A stretch of DNA of 64,000 nt from Mycobacterium florentinum (GCF_010730355.1 NZ_AP022576.1:2170001-2234000); one strand, 5' to 3'; shown: positions 46,321 to 55,925, numbered from the stretch's first letter. Notes: a model not told the origin generated them from the sequence alone. Numbers and translations: made by a program.

Positions 46321-47676
46321 ATGGCTGACCTGCCTTTCGGCTTCTCACACGGAGAAGACCCCGAGCGCGACAAGCACGGGAAGAAGAACCCCGAGTCCGG
46401 CTCGGGCCCGTCCGACCCGCTCGGCGCATTCGGCATGGGCGGGGATTTCAGCATGGGTGACCTGGGCCAAATCTTCACGCAGCTGGGTCAGATGTTCAGC
46501 AACGCGGGCACCGGGCCGGCCGGGGGCACCCCGTCGGGACCCGTCAACTACGACCTGGCCCGGCAGGTCGCGTCCAGCTCGATCGGGTTCGTCGCACCGA
46601 TCCCGGCGGCGACGAACTCGGCGATCGCCGACGCGGTACGCCTCGCCGACACGTGGCTCGACGGCGTCACCGCGCTGCCCGCCGGCACCAGCAAGTCGGT
46701 CGGCTGGAGCCCCAACGACTGGGTGGACAACACCCTGGAGACCTGGAAGCGGCTGTGCGACCCGATGGCCCAACAGATTTCGACGGTCTGGGCGTCGTCG
46801 CTGCCCGAAGAGGCCAAGGCCATGGCGGGCCCGCTCATGGCGATGATGTCGCAGATGGGCGGTATGGCGTTCGGCTCGCAGCTGGGCCAGGCGCTGGGCC
46901 GGTTGTCCCGCGAGGTCCTGACATCGACCGACATCGGTTTGCCGCTGGGACCCAAGGGCGTGGCGGCGATCATGCCGGACGCGGTGGAAGCGTTCGCCGC
47001 CGGGCTCGAGCAGCCCCGCAGCGAGATCATGACGTTTTTGGCCGCCCGTGAAGCGGCCCACCACCGGCTGTTCAGCCACGTTCCCTGGTTGGCCAGCCAG
47101 CTGCTGGGCGCCGTCGAGGCCTACGCGGCGGGCATGAAGATCGACATGAGCGGGATCGAGGAGCTGGCGCGGGACTTCAACCCCGCCTCGCTATCCGATC
47201 CGGCGGCGATCGAGAACCTGCTCGGCCAGGGCGTCTTCGAGCCCAAGGCCACACCGGCACAGACCCAGGCGCTGGAACGGCTGGAGACCCTGCTGGCCCT
47301 GATCGAGGGCTGGGTGCAGGTCGTGGTGACCGCGGCCCTGGGCGACCGGATTCCGGGCGCGGCCGCACTCAGCGAGACGCTGCGCCGGCGTCGGGCCAGC
47401 GGCGGCCCGGCCGAGCAAACGTTTGCCACGCTGGTCGGCCTGGAGTTGCGGCCACGCAAGATGCGGGAGGCCGCCGCACTCTGGGAGCGTCTGACGGAGG
47501 CCGCCGGCATGGATGCACGCGACGGCGTCTGGCAACATCCTGATCTGTTGCCGGGAACCGAGGACCTCGACGAGCCAGCCGGCTTTATCGATCGCGTTAT
47601 CGGCGGCGATACCAGCGGAATCGATGAGGCCATCGCCCAACTCGAGCAGGACGACCCCGGTTCTGTCGATGGCTAA
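46321..47676 (+). CDS. Zincin-like protein, DUF2342 family (Rv3195-like)
   Basis: A 451-aa protein. After an acidic, flexible N-terminus (PFGFSHGEDPERDKHGKKN), the conserved domain runs about 75-430. The putative zinc-binding helix is REAAHHRLFSHVPWL near residue 245, with Glu and His residues but not the textbook HExxH. It ends EQDDPGSVDG. The family is annotated as zinc-dependent metalloprotease or F420-biosynthesis-associated protein, and neither role is proven. The ATG at 46321 starts MADLPFGF; an upstream start at 46282 is unlikely. Confidence 0.9.
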   Translation: MADLPFGFSHGEDPERDKHGKKNPESGSGPSDPLGAFGMGGDFSMGDLGQIFTQLGQMFSNAGTGPAGGTPSGPVNYDLARQVASSSIGFVAPIPAATNSAIADAVRLADTWLDGVTALPAGTSKSVGWSPNDWVDNTLETWKRLCDPMAQQISTVWASSLPEEAKAMAGPLMAMMSQMGGMAFGSQLGQALGRLSREVLTSTDIGLPLGPKGVAAIMPDAVEAFAAGLEQPRSEIMTFLAAREAAHHRLFSHVPWLASQLLGAVEAYAAGMKIDMSGIEELARDFNPASLSDPAAIENLLGQGVFEPKATPAQTQALERLETLLALIEGWVQVVVTAALGDRIPGAAALSETLRRRRASGGPAEQTFATLVGLELRPRKMREAAALWERLTEAAGMDARDGVWQHPDLLPGTEDLDEPAGFIDRVIGGDTSGIDEAIAQLEQDDPGSVDG

Positions 47677-47801
47677 CGGGTTGCCCAACCCAACTTAGCA
47701 AACATTTATTCACAGCGGACCGGCAGCCCGTTGTTATGGAAACGTTACGCGAACGGCGTTAGATCGCTTGTTGAACCTCTGTTGAACAAAGCGAGAACGC
47801 T

Positions 47802-49019
47802 ATGGATTATGCTTTGCTGTGTCCGGAGATCAACTCCGCGCGGATGTATGCCGGCCCCGGGTCGGGGCCGATGCTCGCCGCCGCGGCAGCCTGGGACGCG
47901 GTGGCCGCCCAGCTGGAATCGGCCGCCAGCGGATACGCCGCCGAGATCGCGGGGCTGACCGGCCGATGGTTCGGCCCCTCGTCGCTGTCGATGGCCGCCG
48001 CGGCCGCACCCTATATCGCTTGGCTCCAAGCGGGTGCGGCCCAAGCCGCCCAAACCTCCGCTCAGGCGTACGCGGCGGCGGCCGCGTACGAGGCGGCCTT
48101 CGCCATGACGGTGCCCCCGCCGCTGATCGCGGCCAATCGGGCCCGGCGGACAGCGCTGATCGCCACCAACTTCTTCGGGCACAACACCGCCGCGATCGCG
48201 GCGACCGAGGCCGAATACGCCGAGTTCTGGATCCAAGACGCCACCGCCATGTACGCCTACGCCGCGGACGCGTCGGCCGCGAGCACGCTGACGTCGTACC
48301 GCGAGCCGCCCCGCACCACCAGCGACTCCGGGCCGGCCGGCCAGACTCGCGCGCTGGCCCAGAGCGCCGCGAACACCAGCAGCGGCCAGACCCGGGCCGC
48401 GATGCAGCAGCTGAGCTCAACCAACGCCGCGGGCCACGACATCCCGGCCGGCGGCACCGCGGACGTTCCGGCCGGCAGCACCGTCACCATCGGCACCTAC
48501 ACCCAGATGGTCGTCGACAGCGGCTCGGTCACCATCACCATCCCGGATGGCGGCGGCGTCAACGTCTTTGCGCTGTCGCCCGTCACCGTCTACCCGGGCG
48601 GCACATTCTTCGCCGGGTCCGGGTGGGTAGGAATTCCGCCCAACACGATCATCGCCCCCACTTCCGGCGCCGTCACCCTTACGCCCGTGGGCGGCACCAC
48701 CGGCGTGGGCGTCGGCTCGCTGCTCGGCAGTGGCTCCGTCACGATCGGCGCCCAATCCGGCGTCATGACCTTGGGCAACACCGCCACCGGCCTCGTCGGC
48801 TCGGCCGGCACGACCATCACCAACCTCGCCGGCACCGTCGCCTACACCACACCGAGCGCCGGTGTGCCCGCAGCGGTGGCGGCCCTGGGCGGTTCCCCGG
48901 GCCTGGCCGGAACCGCGGGAATCCAGCCTCAGCTCAATGCCGAAGGGCTCGGGCAATGGGCTCGCGCCCTGTCGGGCGCCGACCTGGCCGAAGGCTCGGC
49001 CGGACTGGGGGCATTATGA
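47802..49019 (+). CDS. PPE-family protein with variant CPE motif
   Basis: A 405-aa mycobacterial PPE protein. The N-terminal domain (about 1-170) is complete: [22 protein letters not shown] in [30 protein letters not shown] and [20 protein letters not shown]. Position 8 is Cys, so the name-giving PPE reads CPE. The C-terminal part (about 200-405) is Gly/Thr/Ser-rich, with repeated [23 protein letters not shown] strands, and has no SVP motif and no MPTR pentapeptides. No PE partner is adjacent, unlike the common PE-PPE pair. PPE proteins are exported by type VII secretion. It is an insertion in the conserved Rv3195-Rv3196 neighbourhood. Confidence 0.93.
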   Translation: MDYALLCPEINSARMYAGPGSGPMLAAAAAWDAVAAQLESAASGYAAEIAGLTGRWFGPSSLSMAAAAAPYIAWLQAGAAQAAQTSAQAYAAAAAYEAAFAMTVPPPLIAANRARRTALIATNFFGHNTAAIAATEAEYAEFWIQDATAMYAYAADASAASTLTSYREPPRTTSDSGPAGQTRALAQSAANTSSGQTRAAMQQLSSTNAAGHDIPAGGTADVPAGSTVTIGTYTQMVVDSGSVTITIPDGGGVNVFALSPVTVYPGGTFFAGSGWVGIPPNTIIAPTSGAVTLTPVGGTTGVGVGSLLGSGSVTIGAQSGVMTLGNTATGLVGSAGTTITNLAGTVAYTTPSAGVPAAVAALGGSPGLAGTAGIQPQLNAEGLGQWARALSGADLAEGSAGLGAL

Positions 49020-49046
49020 CAATCATTGGCAGACAACGTAATTCGC

Positions 49047-49451
49047 TTAGCTGGTGATCTTGGTGATCTGGGCGTCGGGCAACGCCCTGACCGCGTCCGG
49101 CAGCGGCCGAAGGTAGATGTGAACCGCGTCGAGGAACTTGGGGCCGCTGCCGTCGGTCACCACCCAGTGCAGGAAGGCCTGCATCGTCTGCGCGACGGCA
49201 GGGTCCTTCTGCTTGCTGTAAACGATCGCGTACTCGTAGTTGGCGATCGGGTACCCGTCCGCGGCGGGGCCGTTGACCAAGGAGACCACCTGATTCGCCG
49301 GTGTTTGCGAGGCGGACCCGGCGGCCTCGGCCTCCACGCTCTCGGCGTCGGGCAACACGTAATTGCCTGAAGCATTGGCCAATTGGGCTTCGATCAGCCC
49401 CTTCTGCGCGGCCTCCGCCTGGTAGGGGGTGCCGAGATACGCGATGCAGCT
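49047..49451 (-). pseudogene. pstS remnant (phosphate-binding lipoprotein C-terminus)
   Basis: Only about 135 C-terminal residues remain: SCIAYLGTPYQAEAAQKGLI, EAQLANASGNYVLPDAES, SLVNGPAADGYPIANYEYAI and the end HIYLRPLPDAVRALPDAQ. This corresponds to the last third of PstS. The signal peptide, lipobox and the phosphate-binding N-lobe are missing, and upstream of 49451 no homology can be read. It is a deletion remnant, with no other pst genes nearby. Confidence 0.82.
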
Positions 49452-49646
49452 ACGGCGTCGAGGAGCCCGCGATCACTATGGCAGTTCCGTCCTTGGACCG
49501 CAGGAGCACATGGGTGACGGCTTCTTTGGATAACCGAGCGAGGCGTCCTGTCGCCCGCTGAGCGGTTGCGTGAATACCACTGCGTTTGTTTGCTGGGAGT
49601 GCTACGGTGTCGGCGAATCGATCGTCCGACTGGCTTTGGCGGCAAC

Positions 49647-50399
49647 ATGTTCAACTCCCAAATAGCGACCTCGGTGCGCACCGCATTGGTTTGCGCTTGC
49701 GTCGCCATGGCCAACGTTTCGTTGCTGTCGGCATGCGGCTCGGCGCCGCCGGCGACGAGTGCCGCCAAGACGTCACCCGTCGCCGCGACCGACAGTCCTT
49801 CGGCGAAGCCGACCACGGTGGGCGGCGGCGTGTACGGGGACCCGCAGGCGGCCGCCAAGTACTGGGTGCAGCAGTCGACGGAGGACACCTGCGGGCTGGC
49901 CTCGGTGGCCGATGTGGTCTGGGAGGTCACCGGCAAGGCCACGACGGAGGACCAGATCATCAAGCTGGCGCAGAACACCCCTTCGGTGATCCGCGACGGC
50001 CCGATTTACCTGCCCACCGGCGACCCGGGCCACGAAACCGAGAAGGGTGGCATCGACGCGGCCGACACGGTGGTGCTGCTCGACCACTACGGCATCAAAT
50101 CGCGCATGACCTGGGACAAATACCCCGACGAGGTGACGCTGCCCGCGTTAGAGCAGTACCTCGGCGCCAACCGCAAGGTCATCGCGTGGGTCAACGGCGG
50201 CACCATCTTGGACAGCAACGACCAGCGCAAGACGGCCGATCACCTGCTCGTCGTCACCGGGATCGACACCAACAACGACACCGTGCACCTCAACGATCCC
50301 TACGCCGATAACGGCGACACGAAGGTCAGCATCACCAGATTCATGACCGCTTGGACAACCGGGCAGCACACGATCGTCGTTACCGCTGCGCCCGGCTGA
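49647..50399 (+). CDS. Lipoprotein with C39-like peptidase domain
   Basis: A 250-aa exported protein. The signal peptide ends in the lipobox VSLLSACGS near residue 29, so Cys is lipidated. After a Ser/Thr/Ala-rich linker the C39-type papain fold has Cys in QSTEDTCGLASVADVVWEV near 82, His in KTADHLLVVTGID and Asp in LNDPYADNG. ATG 49647 is chosen because it begins the signal peptide; the upstream frame adds 27 unlikely residues. The substrate is unknown. It is probably a cell-envelope enzyme or peptide-binding protein and lies in the PPE/pstS insertion. Confidence 0.87.
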   Translation: MFNSQIATSVRTALVCACVAMANVSLLSACGSAPPATSAAKTSPVAATDSPSAKPTTVGGGVYGDPQAAAKYWVQQSTEDTCGLASVADVVWEVTGKATTEDQIIKLAQNTPSVIRDGPIYLPTGDPGHETEKGGIDAADTVVLLDHYGIKSRMTWDKYPDEVTLPALEQYLGANRKVIAWVNGGTILDSNDQRKTADHLLVVTGIDTNNDTVHLNDPYADNGDTKVSITRFMTAWTTGQHTIVVTAAPG

Positions 50400-50463
50400 C
50401 CATCGCCCGGTCCTGTGGATAACTGACCGGGCTGTTGCCCCGGCCGTGGCACAGTCTGGATTC

Positions 50464-51318
50464 ATGCCGCGGGACGCTGTGTATGCGCTGGACCCGGCGA
50501 TGCCGGTGCTGCTGCGCCCCGACGGCGCCGTGCAGGTGGGTTGGGATCCCCGCCGCGCGGTACTGGTCCGTCCACCGCGTGGCCTGGCCGCGGCGGCGCT
50601 GGCCGCGCTGTTGCGCGCGATGCGATCACCCTTGCCGATCACCGAGCTGCAGCGCCAAGCGATCGAACGGGGGTTGACCGACAACGACGGCCTGACCGAC
50701 CTCGTCGCTCAGCTGATGAGCGCCCGGGTGGTGACGCGCGGGCGCCGGCAGGACGGCGGCCGGGCCGCCTCGATCCGGATCCACGGCCGCGGGCCGCTAT
50801 CGGACCTGCTGATGGAGTCGCTGCGGTGCTCGGGGGCGCGGATCGCGCACAGCAGCCAGCCGCACGCCGCGGTGTCGCGCGCGACCGTCGACCTGGTGGT
50901 GCTGGCCGACTACCTGATCGCCGACCCGCGCATGGTGCGCGATCTACACACGCAGGGCGTCGCCCACCTCGCGGTCCGGGTACGCGACGGCACCGGGCTG
51001 GTCGGCCCGCTGGTCATCCCCGGCGTGACCAGCTGCCTGGGCTGCGCCGACCTACACCGCAGCGACCGAGACGCCGCGTGGCCCGCGGTCGCGGCACAGC
51101 TGCGCGAGAGCGTCGGTGTGGCCGATCGCGCCACCCTGCTGGCGACCGCGGCGCTGGCGCTCAACCAGGTCAATCGGGTGATCGCCGCGGTGCGCGGCCA
51201 CGATGACGGGCCCGATCCCGGGCCACCGCGGGCGCTGAACGCCACGCTGGAATTCGACCTGGACGCCGGCGCCATTGTCGAGCGGCAGTGGACCAAGCAT
51301 CCGTTGTGTCCGTGCTGA
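50464..51318 (+). CDS. Conserved protein with zinc-ribbon cysteines (Rv3196-like)
   Basis: A 284-aa protein. The N-terminal 100 residues are a helical winged region. The second half has a Rossmann-like ThiF/YcaO-partner feel (VDLVVLADYLIADPRMVRDL). Cys pairs CLGCADLHR near residue 185 and HPLCPC at the very end could bind one zinc. Annotated homologues are called cyclodehydratase-like or hypothetical. It sits before the ABC1-kinase gene, as in M. tuberculosis. The start was set at ATG 50464 (MPRDAVYAL); 50446 is also in frame. No peptide-maturation genes are nearby. Confidence 0.85.
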   Translation: MPRDAVYALDPAMPVLLRPDGAVQVGWDPRRAVLVRPPRGLAAAALAALLRAMRSPLPITELQRQAIERGLTDNDGLTDLVAQLMSARVVTRGRRQDGGRAASIRIHGRGPLSDLLMESLRCSGARIAHSSQPHAAVSRATVDLVVLADYLIADPRMVRDLHTQGVAHLAVRVRDGTGLVGPLVIPGVTSCLGCADLHRSDRDAAWPAVAAQLRESVGVADRATLLATAALALNQVNRVIAAVRGHDDGPDPGPPRALNATLEFDLDAGAIVERQWTKHPLCPC

Positions 51319-51422
51319 GCGGGCCGTCGTCCGAGTGGCCGGGAAAGTTCGGCTCAGCGTGACCACCGGTCGTTGCGAGACCTCACTGTTGCGTAGATCA
51401 AGCACGGCACTGGCGTTTCGTC

Positions 51423-52766
51423 ATGGATGATGGGTGTGTGTCTGAGATCAAACGGGGGCGCGCTGCGCGCAACGCGAAGTTAGCGACTATTCCGGTCGGC
51501 TTTGCTGCGCGGTCCGCACTGGGCTTTGGCAAGCGGCTGACCGGCAAGTCGAAAGACGAAGTCCAGGCCGAGCTGCTGGAGAAGGCCGCCAACCAGCTGT
51601 TCCAAGTGCTTGGCGAGCTCAAGGGTGGGGCGATGAAGGTCGGCCAGGCCCTCTCGGTGATGGAAGCCGCGATTCCCGAGGAGTTCGGCGAGCCCTACCG
51701 CGAAGCTCTGACGAAGCTGCAGAAGGACGCGCCGCCGTTGCCGGCCGACAAGGTGCACCGGGTACTCGACGCGCAGCTGGGCACCAAGTGGCGGGGCCGG
51801 TTCAGCTCGTTCGACGACACCCCGGTGGCCTCGGCCAGCATCGGCCAGGTGCACAAGGCGGTGTGGTCCGACGGTCGCGAGGTGGCCGTCAAGATCCAAT
51901 ACCCGGGCGCCGACGAAGCACTACGGGCCGACCTGAAGACCATGCAGCGGATGGTCGGGGTGGTCAAACAGCTGGCGCCCGGCGCCGACGTCCAGGGCGT
52001 GGTCGACGAGCTGATCGAGCGCACCGAAATGGAACTCGACTACCGGCTCGAGGCCGACAACCAGCGCGCATTCGCCAAGGCGTACCACGAACATCCGCAC
52101 TTCGCGGTGCCGCGCGTGGTGGCCAGCGCGCCCAAGGTGGTGGTTCAGGAGTGGATCCAGGGCGTGCCGATGGCCGAGATCATTCGCCACGGAACCCCCG
52201 AGCAGCGCGACCTGATCGGCACCCGGCTCCTCGAGCTCACCTTCGACGCGCCCCGCCGGCTGCAGTTGCTGCACGGCGACGCGCACCCCGGTAACTTCAT
52301 GCTGCTGCCCGACGGGCGGATGGCCGTCATCGACTTCGGTGCCGTGGCGCCCATGCCCGGCGGTTTTCCGATCGAGCTCGGAATGACCATCCGGTTGGCC
52401 CGCGACAAGAACTACGACCTGCTGTTGCCGACGATGGAAAAGGCCGGCTTCATCCAGAAGGGCCAGCAGGTGTCGGTGCGCGACATCGATGACATGCTGC
52501 GCCAGTACGTCGAACCGGTCGAGGTCGAGGTCTTCCACTACACCCGTAAATGGCTGCAGAAGATGTCCGCCGTCGAGATCGACCGGTCGGTGTCGCAGAT
52601 CCGGACGGCCCGGCAGATGGACCTGCCGCCGAAGCTGGTGATCCCGATGCGGGTGATCATGTCGGTGGCCGCGATCCTCTGCCAGCTCGATGCCCACGTG
52701 CCGATCAAGGGGTTGTCCGAAGAGCTGATCCCCGGCTTCGCCGAACCCGACGTCGCGGCCATCTAG
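51423..52766 (+). CDS. ABC1/UbiB-family atypical kinase-ATPase (Rv3197-like)
   Basis: A 447-aa protein, the same length as Rv3197. ABC1-family signatures are KxGQ in GGAMKVGQALSVMEAAIP near residue 70, the Ala-rich loop PVASASIGQVHKAV, VAVKIQYPG (Lys), the catalytic LLHGDAHPGNFML near 285 and the metal site VIDFGAVAPMPGG. UbiB/ABC1 proteins are lipid-linked ATPases. In M. tuberculosis the gene belongs to the WhiB7 regulon and is linked to macrolide tolerance. Its TAG and the TAG of whiB7 share the palindrome CTAG at 52763-52766, so the two genes converge tail to tail. Confidence 0.92.
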   Translation: MDDGCVSEIKRGRAARNAKLATIPVGFAARSALGFGKRLTGKSKDEVQAELLEKAANQLFQVLGELKGGAMKVGQALSVMEAAIPEEFGEPYREALTKLQKDAPPLPADKVHRVLDAQLGTKWRGRFSSFDDTPVASASIGQVHKAVWSDGREVAVKIQYPGADEALRADLKTMQRMVGVVKQLAPGADVQGVVDELIERTEMELDYRLEADNQRAFAKAYHEHPHFAVPRVVASAPKVVVQEWIQGVPMAEIIRHGTPEQRDLIGTRLLELTFDAPRRLQLLHGDAHPGNFMLLPDGRMAVIDFGAVAPMPGGFPIELGMTIRLARDKNYDLLLPTMEKAGFIQKGQQVSVRDIDDMLRQYVEPVEVEVFHYTRKWLQKMSAVEIDRSVSQIRTARQMDLPPKLVIPMRVIMSVAAILCQLDAHVPIKGLSEELIPGFAEPDVAAI

Positions 52767-53032
52767 GCGGCGACCACATCCTTGCGGGGACGCCCGCGCG
52801 GCCGTTTGAAACCCACGACCGAGCCCCGCTCGAATATCTCGCCGCCCCACACACCCCACGGTTCGGCACGGTCCAGCGCCGCGGCTAGGCACTGACGGCG
52901 CACGGGGCAGTCCGTGCACAGCGTCTTGGCGCGCTCCAGGTCCGCCGGGGTCTCGGCGAACCATAGGTCGGGATCACCGGCGTGGCATGGCAACACCGGC
53001 TGCGGCTGTCTGGGGACTGTCGGTGCCGACAT
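52763..53032 (-). CDS. whiB7: Transcriptional regulator WhiB7
   Basis: An 89-aa Wbl protein. Four Cys for a [4Fe-4S] cluster occur in LPCHAG and TLCTDCPVRRQC, followed by the turn GVWGGE and a C-terminal AT-hook RGRPRK. WhiB7 binds SigA and an AT-rich site near the -35 to switch on antibiotic-resistance genes. I take ATG 53032 (MSAPTVPRQPQP); the longer in-frame ATG at 53140 lies inside the leader terminator. The gene has a leader of about 335 nt with its own promoter, an upstream ORF and an attenuator. Confidence 0.97.
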   Translation of the reverse strand: MSAPTVPRQPQPVLPCHAGDPDLWFAETPADLERAKTLCTDCPVRRQCLAAALDRAEPWGVWGGEIFERGSVVGFKRPRGRPRKDVVAA

Positions 53033-53102
53033 GTCCTGCTCACCTGCTTCCTGGTTGGTTTTCGGTGATCCGGACCAGGTTGCGGGTTGCCGACCCAAAA
53101 CT

Positions 53103-53140
53103 ATGGCCACGGATCCTGATGACTTCGGGTCCGTGGCCAT
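53103..53140 (-). terminator. whiB7 leader attenuator/terminator hairpin
   Basis: An 11-bp perfect stem pairs ATGGCCACGGA with TCCGTGGCCAT across a 16-nt loop, and on the minus strand it is followed by AGTTTTGGG. It lies between the leader ORF stop (18 nt downstream) and the whiB7 start (70 nt further). Its first arm can alternatively pair with the 3' part of the leader ORF (53176-53183). Confidence 0.85.
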
Positions 53141-53158
53141 GTGGTGAAAACGGGGCTG

Positions 53159-53311
53159 TTAGGTAAGACCCCAATCCACGGACTCGCGAGTCGCGGCGGC
53201 GGCGCGATGCTTAAGCGCGGCCGCCGGCGTAGCGGCGGCGTGGGCAGCGTGGGAGGTCCACGCGGTCAGCACCGCGCCGGCCACGCCTACCTCGAACGAG
53301 TCGTTGATCAT
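53159..53311 (-). CDS. whiB7 leader ORF (uORF, 50 codons)
   Basis: The peptide begins MINDSFEVGVAGAVLTAW and ends RESVDWGLT, with AGGAGG 6 nt before the ATG, a stronger Shine-Dalgarno than whiB7's own. It starts about 56 nt after the predicted transcript start and stops 18 nt before the terminator hairpin. Bases 53176-53183 within the last codons are complementary to the first terminator arm, so ribosome position can decide whether the terminator forms. Stalling by ribosome-targeting drugs would favour whiB7 expression. The existence of a whiB7 uORF is known in mycobacteria; this particular frame is my reading. Confidence 0.75.
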   Translation of the reverse strand: MINDSFEVGVAGAVLTAWTSHAAHAAATPAAALKHRAAAATRESVDWGLT

Positions 53312-53373
53312 CGTGGCCACCTCCTCTCGCCTGTGCGCATGCCAGCTCGCGCCGGCAGCAGATTGCGTTTCCG

Positions 53374-53411
53374 AGAGTAGATGGTAGCCGACGGTACTGA
53401 CAACCGATTTT
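53374..53411 (-). promoter_or_regulatory. whiB7 autoregulated promoter
   Basis: On the minus strand, AAAAT (53407-53411) lies 3 nt upstream of a -35 TTGTCA (53398-53403), followed after 18 nt by a -10 TACTCT (53374-53379). An AT-rich AAAAT-type box adjoining the -35 is the WhiB7/SigA signature. The promoter lies in the intergenic gap behind uvrD2. The predicted start is near 53367. Confidence 0.78.
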
Positions 53412-53451
53412 CTGACCTGCGGGTTTGCCGCCGTCCGGGCGGCGCAATCGG

Positions 53452-55554
53452 TCAGGAGCGGCCGCGCACCATCTCCAAGACGTCGGGACCGTACTGCTCG
53501 AGCTTGCGTGCGCCGATACCCGGGATCGCGATCAGGGCCGCTTCGTCGTCGGGCAGCAGTTCGGCGATCGCGATCAGCGTGTTGTCGGTGAAGACGACGT
53601 ACGCGGGCACCTTCTGCTCCTTGGCGACGTCCAACCGCCACTCCTTGAGCCGCAGCAACAACGCCTCGTCGATGTCCGCCGAGCACGTCTCGCAGCGGCG
53701 CAGCATGACCGCCGTCGGCGTGGTCAGGTTGTTGTTGCAGATCCGGCACCGCGACGGGCCTTGCTTGCGCCGGGATTTGCCCGGCGCCGGGTCGGTACGC
53801 GTCTGCGGCGCAATTCCGTTGAGAAACCGCGACGGCTTGCGGGTCTGCCGACCGCCCGGGCTGCGCGACAGGGCCCAGGACAGCGCCAAATGCACTCGGG
53901 CCCTGGTGATTCCGACATACAGCAGGCGACGCTCTTCTTCGACCGGTTCGCTCTCGGCGCCGTGGGCCAGGGCGTGCGAAATGGGCAGGGTGCCGTCGGC
54001 CAACCCGACCAAAAACACCGCGTCCCATTCCAGGCCCTTGGCGGCGTGCAGCGACGCCAAGGTGACGCCCTGCACCACCGGTGGGTGCCGGGAGTCGGCC
54101 CGGATCAACAGCTCGGCCACCAGGCCCGGCAGTTCCAGCTCCGGGCGCTGGGCCACCTCGTCGTCCACCAATTCCGCCAACGCGGTCAGCGCCTCCCAGC
54201 GCTCCCGGGCCCGGGTCCCGACGGGTTCGGAGGCCGTCAGCCCCAGCGGTTCCAGCACCGCGCGGACCACCTCGGGCACCGGACCCTCGGCGCCTCGCTC
54301 GGCGGCGCGCCGCAAGGCCACCATCGCCTGCTTGATCTCCTGGCGGTTGAAGAAGCCCTCGCCGCCGCGCACTTGGTAGGCGATGCCCGCCTCGGTCAGG
54401 GCCTCCTCGTAGATCTCGGACTGCGCGTTGACGCGGTAGAGCACCGCGATTTCGGACGGCGCGGTGCCGGATTCGATCAGCCCGGCGATCGTCTTCGCGA
54501 CCGCGGCCGCCTCGACGGTTTCGTCGGGATGCTCGTGAAACGTCGGCACGGGACCCGGCGCCCGCTGGCCGGACAGCTGCAGCTTGCTGCCGGCGACCCG
54601 GCCGCGGGCCGCGGCGATCACCTGGTTGGCCAGCGATACGACCTGCGGGGTGGACCGGTAGTCGCGCTCCAGGCGCACCACCGTCGCGTCCGGGAACTGC
54701 CGCGAGAAGTCGAGCAGGTAGCGGGGCGAGGCGCCGGTGAACGAGTAGATGGTCTGGTTGGCGTCGCCGACGACGGTCAGGTCGTCGCGATCGCCCAGCC
54801 ACGCCGACAGCACCCGCTGCTGCAGCGGGGTGACGTCCTGGTACTCGTCGACGACGAAGCAGCGGTAGCGGTCGCGGAATTCCTCGGCGACCGCGGCGTC
54901 GTTTTCGATCGCGGCCGCGGTGTGTAGCAGCAAGTCGTCGAAGTCGAGCAGCGTCAGCGATTCGTCGCGGACCTTGAGGGCCTCGTAGGCGGTGTAGACG
55001 TCGGCGACCTTATTGGCGTCCAGCGGGATGTCACGTCCGGCGGCGGCGACCTCGCTCGGGTACGCCTCGGGGCCGATCAACGAGGCCTTGGCCCACTCGA
55101 TCTCGCCGGCCAGGTCGCGCACGTCGTCGGTGCTGACATTGAGCCGGATGCGGCTGGCCGCCCGGGCCACGATGGCGAACTTGGTGTCCAGTAGCTGCCA
55201 GCCGGTGTCGCCGACCACCCGCGGCCAGAAATATCGCAACTGCCGGTGTGCGGCCGAGTGAAAGGTCAGCGCCTGCACGGCGCCGACGCCGGATCCGTTC
55301 TGCGCCGCGACGGCGTCCAGCGTCCGCAATCGGGACCGCATCTCGCCGGCCGCGCGCTGGGTGAACGTGACGGCCAGCACCTGCCCGGCGGCGACATGGC
55401 CACTCGCCACCAGCTGGGCGATGCGGTGTGTGATGGTGCGAGTCTTGCCTGTTCCGGCGCCCGCGAGCACACATACCGGTCCGCGCGGCGCCAGCACGGC
55501 TTCGCGCTGTTCGTCGTCCAGTCCGGCGGTCAGTGGGTCGGCGACCAACGGCAT
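53452..55554 (-). CDS. uvrD2: ATP-dependent DNA helicase UvrD2
   Basis: A 700-aa superfamily 1A helicase. The motor carries [15 protein letters not shown] near residue 28, [15 protein letters not shown] (motif II), [12 protein letters not shown] (III), [15 protein letters not shown] and [15 protein letters not shown] (VI). The UvrD2-specific C-terminus has a tetracysteine (CRICNNNL and CETC near residue 610) and an HRDC domain (AAYVVFTD-type helix and [13 protein letters not shown]). UvrD2 is essential in M. tuberculosis. The ATG at 55554 matches the 700-aa length; ATGs at 55563 and 55584 are in frame. It is divergent from mycoredoxin. Confidence 0.95.
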   Translation of the reverse strand: MPLVADPLTAGLDDEQREAVLAPRGPVCVLAGAGTGKTRTITHRIAQLVASGHVAAGQVLAVTFTQRAAGEMRSRLRTLDAVAAQNGSGVGAVQALTFHSAAHRQLRYFWPRVVGDTGWQLLDTKFAIVARAASRIRLNVSTDDVRDLAGEIEWAKASLIGPEAYPSEVAAAGRDIPLDANKVADVYTAYEALKVRDESLTLLDFDDLLLHTAAAIENDAAVAEEFRDRYRCFVVDEYQDVTPLQQRVLSAWLGDRDDLTVVGDANQTIYSFTGASPRYLLDFSRQFPDATVVRLERDYRSTPQVVSLANQVIAAARGRVAGSKLQLSGQRAPGPVPTFHEHPDETVEAAAVAKTIAGLIESGTAPSEIAVLYRVNAQSEIYEEALTEAGIAYQVRGGEGFFNRQEIKQAMVALRRAAERGAEGPVPEVVRAVLEPLGLTASEPVGTRARERWEALTALAELVDDEVAQRPELELPGLVAELLIRADSRHPPVVQGVTLASLHAAKGLEWDAVFLVGLADGTLPISHALAHGAESEPVEEERRLLYVGITRARVHLALSWALSRSPGGRQTRKPSRFLNGIAPQTRTDPAPGKSRRKQGPSRCRICNNNLTTPTAVMLRRCETCSADIDEALLLRLKEWRLDVAKEQKVPAYVVFTDNTLIAIAELLPDDEAALIAIPGIGARKLEQYGPDVLEMVRGRS

Positions 55555-55670
55555 GCCGTCCATCTTGGCAGCGGTCGCCGACAAACCCGGTGTTTCGCCA
55601 CGCCGAACCCGCCCGCCCGGGTGGCGCCCCTGGTGCGGAACGCGCGGTCGCCGGGCTACGTTATCGGGTT

Positions 55671-55925
55671 ATGAGCAACGCTCCGATTACCGTTTACACG
55701 ACGTCATGGTGTGGTTATTGCCATCGGCTCATGACCGTGCTCAAGTCCAACGGAATCCCGTACGAGACGGTCGACATCGAAGACGACCCGGCGGCCGCGG
55801 AATTCGTCGGTTCGGTCAACGGTGGGAACCGGACGGTGCCGACGGTGAAGTTCGCCGACGGCTCGACGCTGACCAACCCGAGTGCCGCCGAGGTGAAAGC
55901 GAAGCTGGCTCAGGTCGCCGGCTGA
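55671..55925 (+). CDS. mrx1: Mycoredoxin-1 (glutaredoxin-like)
   Basis: An 84-aa thioredoxin-fold protein. The active site CGYC is at residues 14-17 in YTTSWCGYCHRLM, the cis-Pro loop is in RTVPTVKFADGS, and the end is AEVKAKLAQVAG. Mycoredoxin-1 reduces mycothiolated proteins with electrons from mycothiol. The ATG at 55671 gives the normal length; the longer upstream frame is a shadow of the uvrD2 promoter side. Synteny (Rv3198A position) agrees. Confidence 0.95.
   Translation: MSNAPITVYTTSWCGYCHRLMTVLKSNGIPYETVDIEDDPAAAEFVGSVNGGNRTVPTVKFADGSTLTNPSAAEVKAKLAQVAG

Noticed and set aside
53033-53140. Longer WhiB7 N-terminus from ATG 53140
   Set aside because: It would place the terminator hairpin inside the coding region and add 36 residues not found in WhiB7 proteins.
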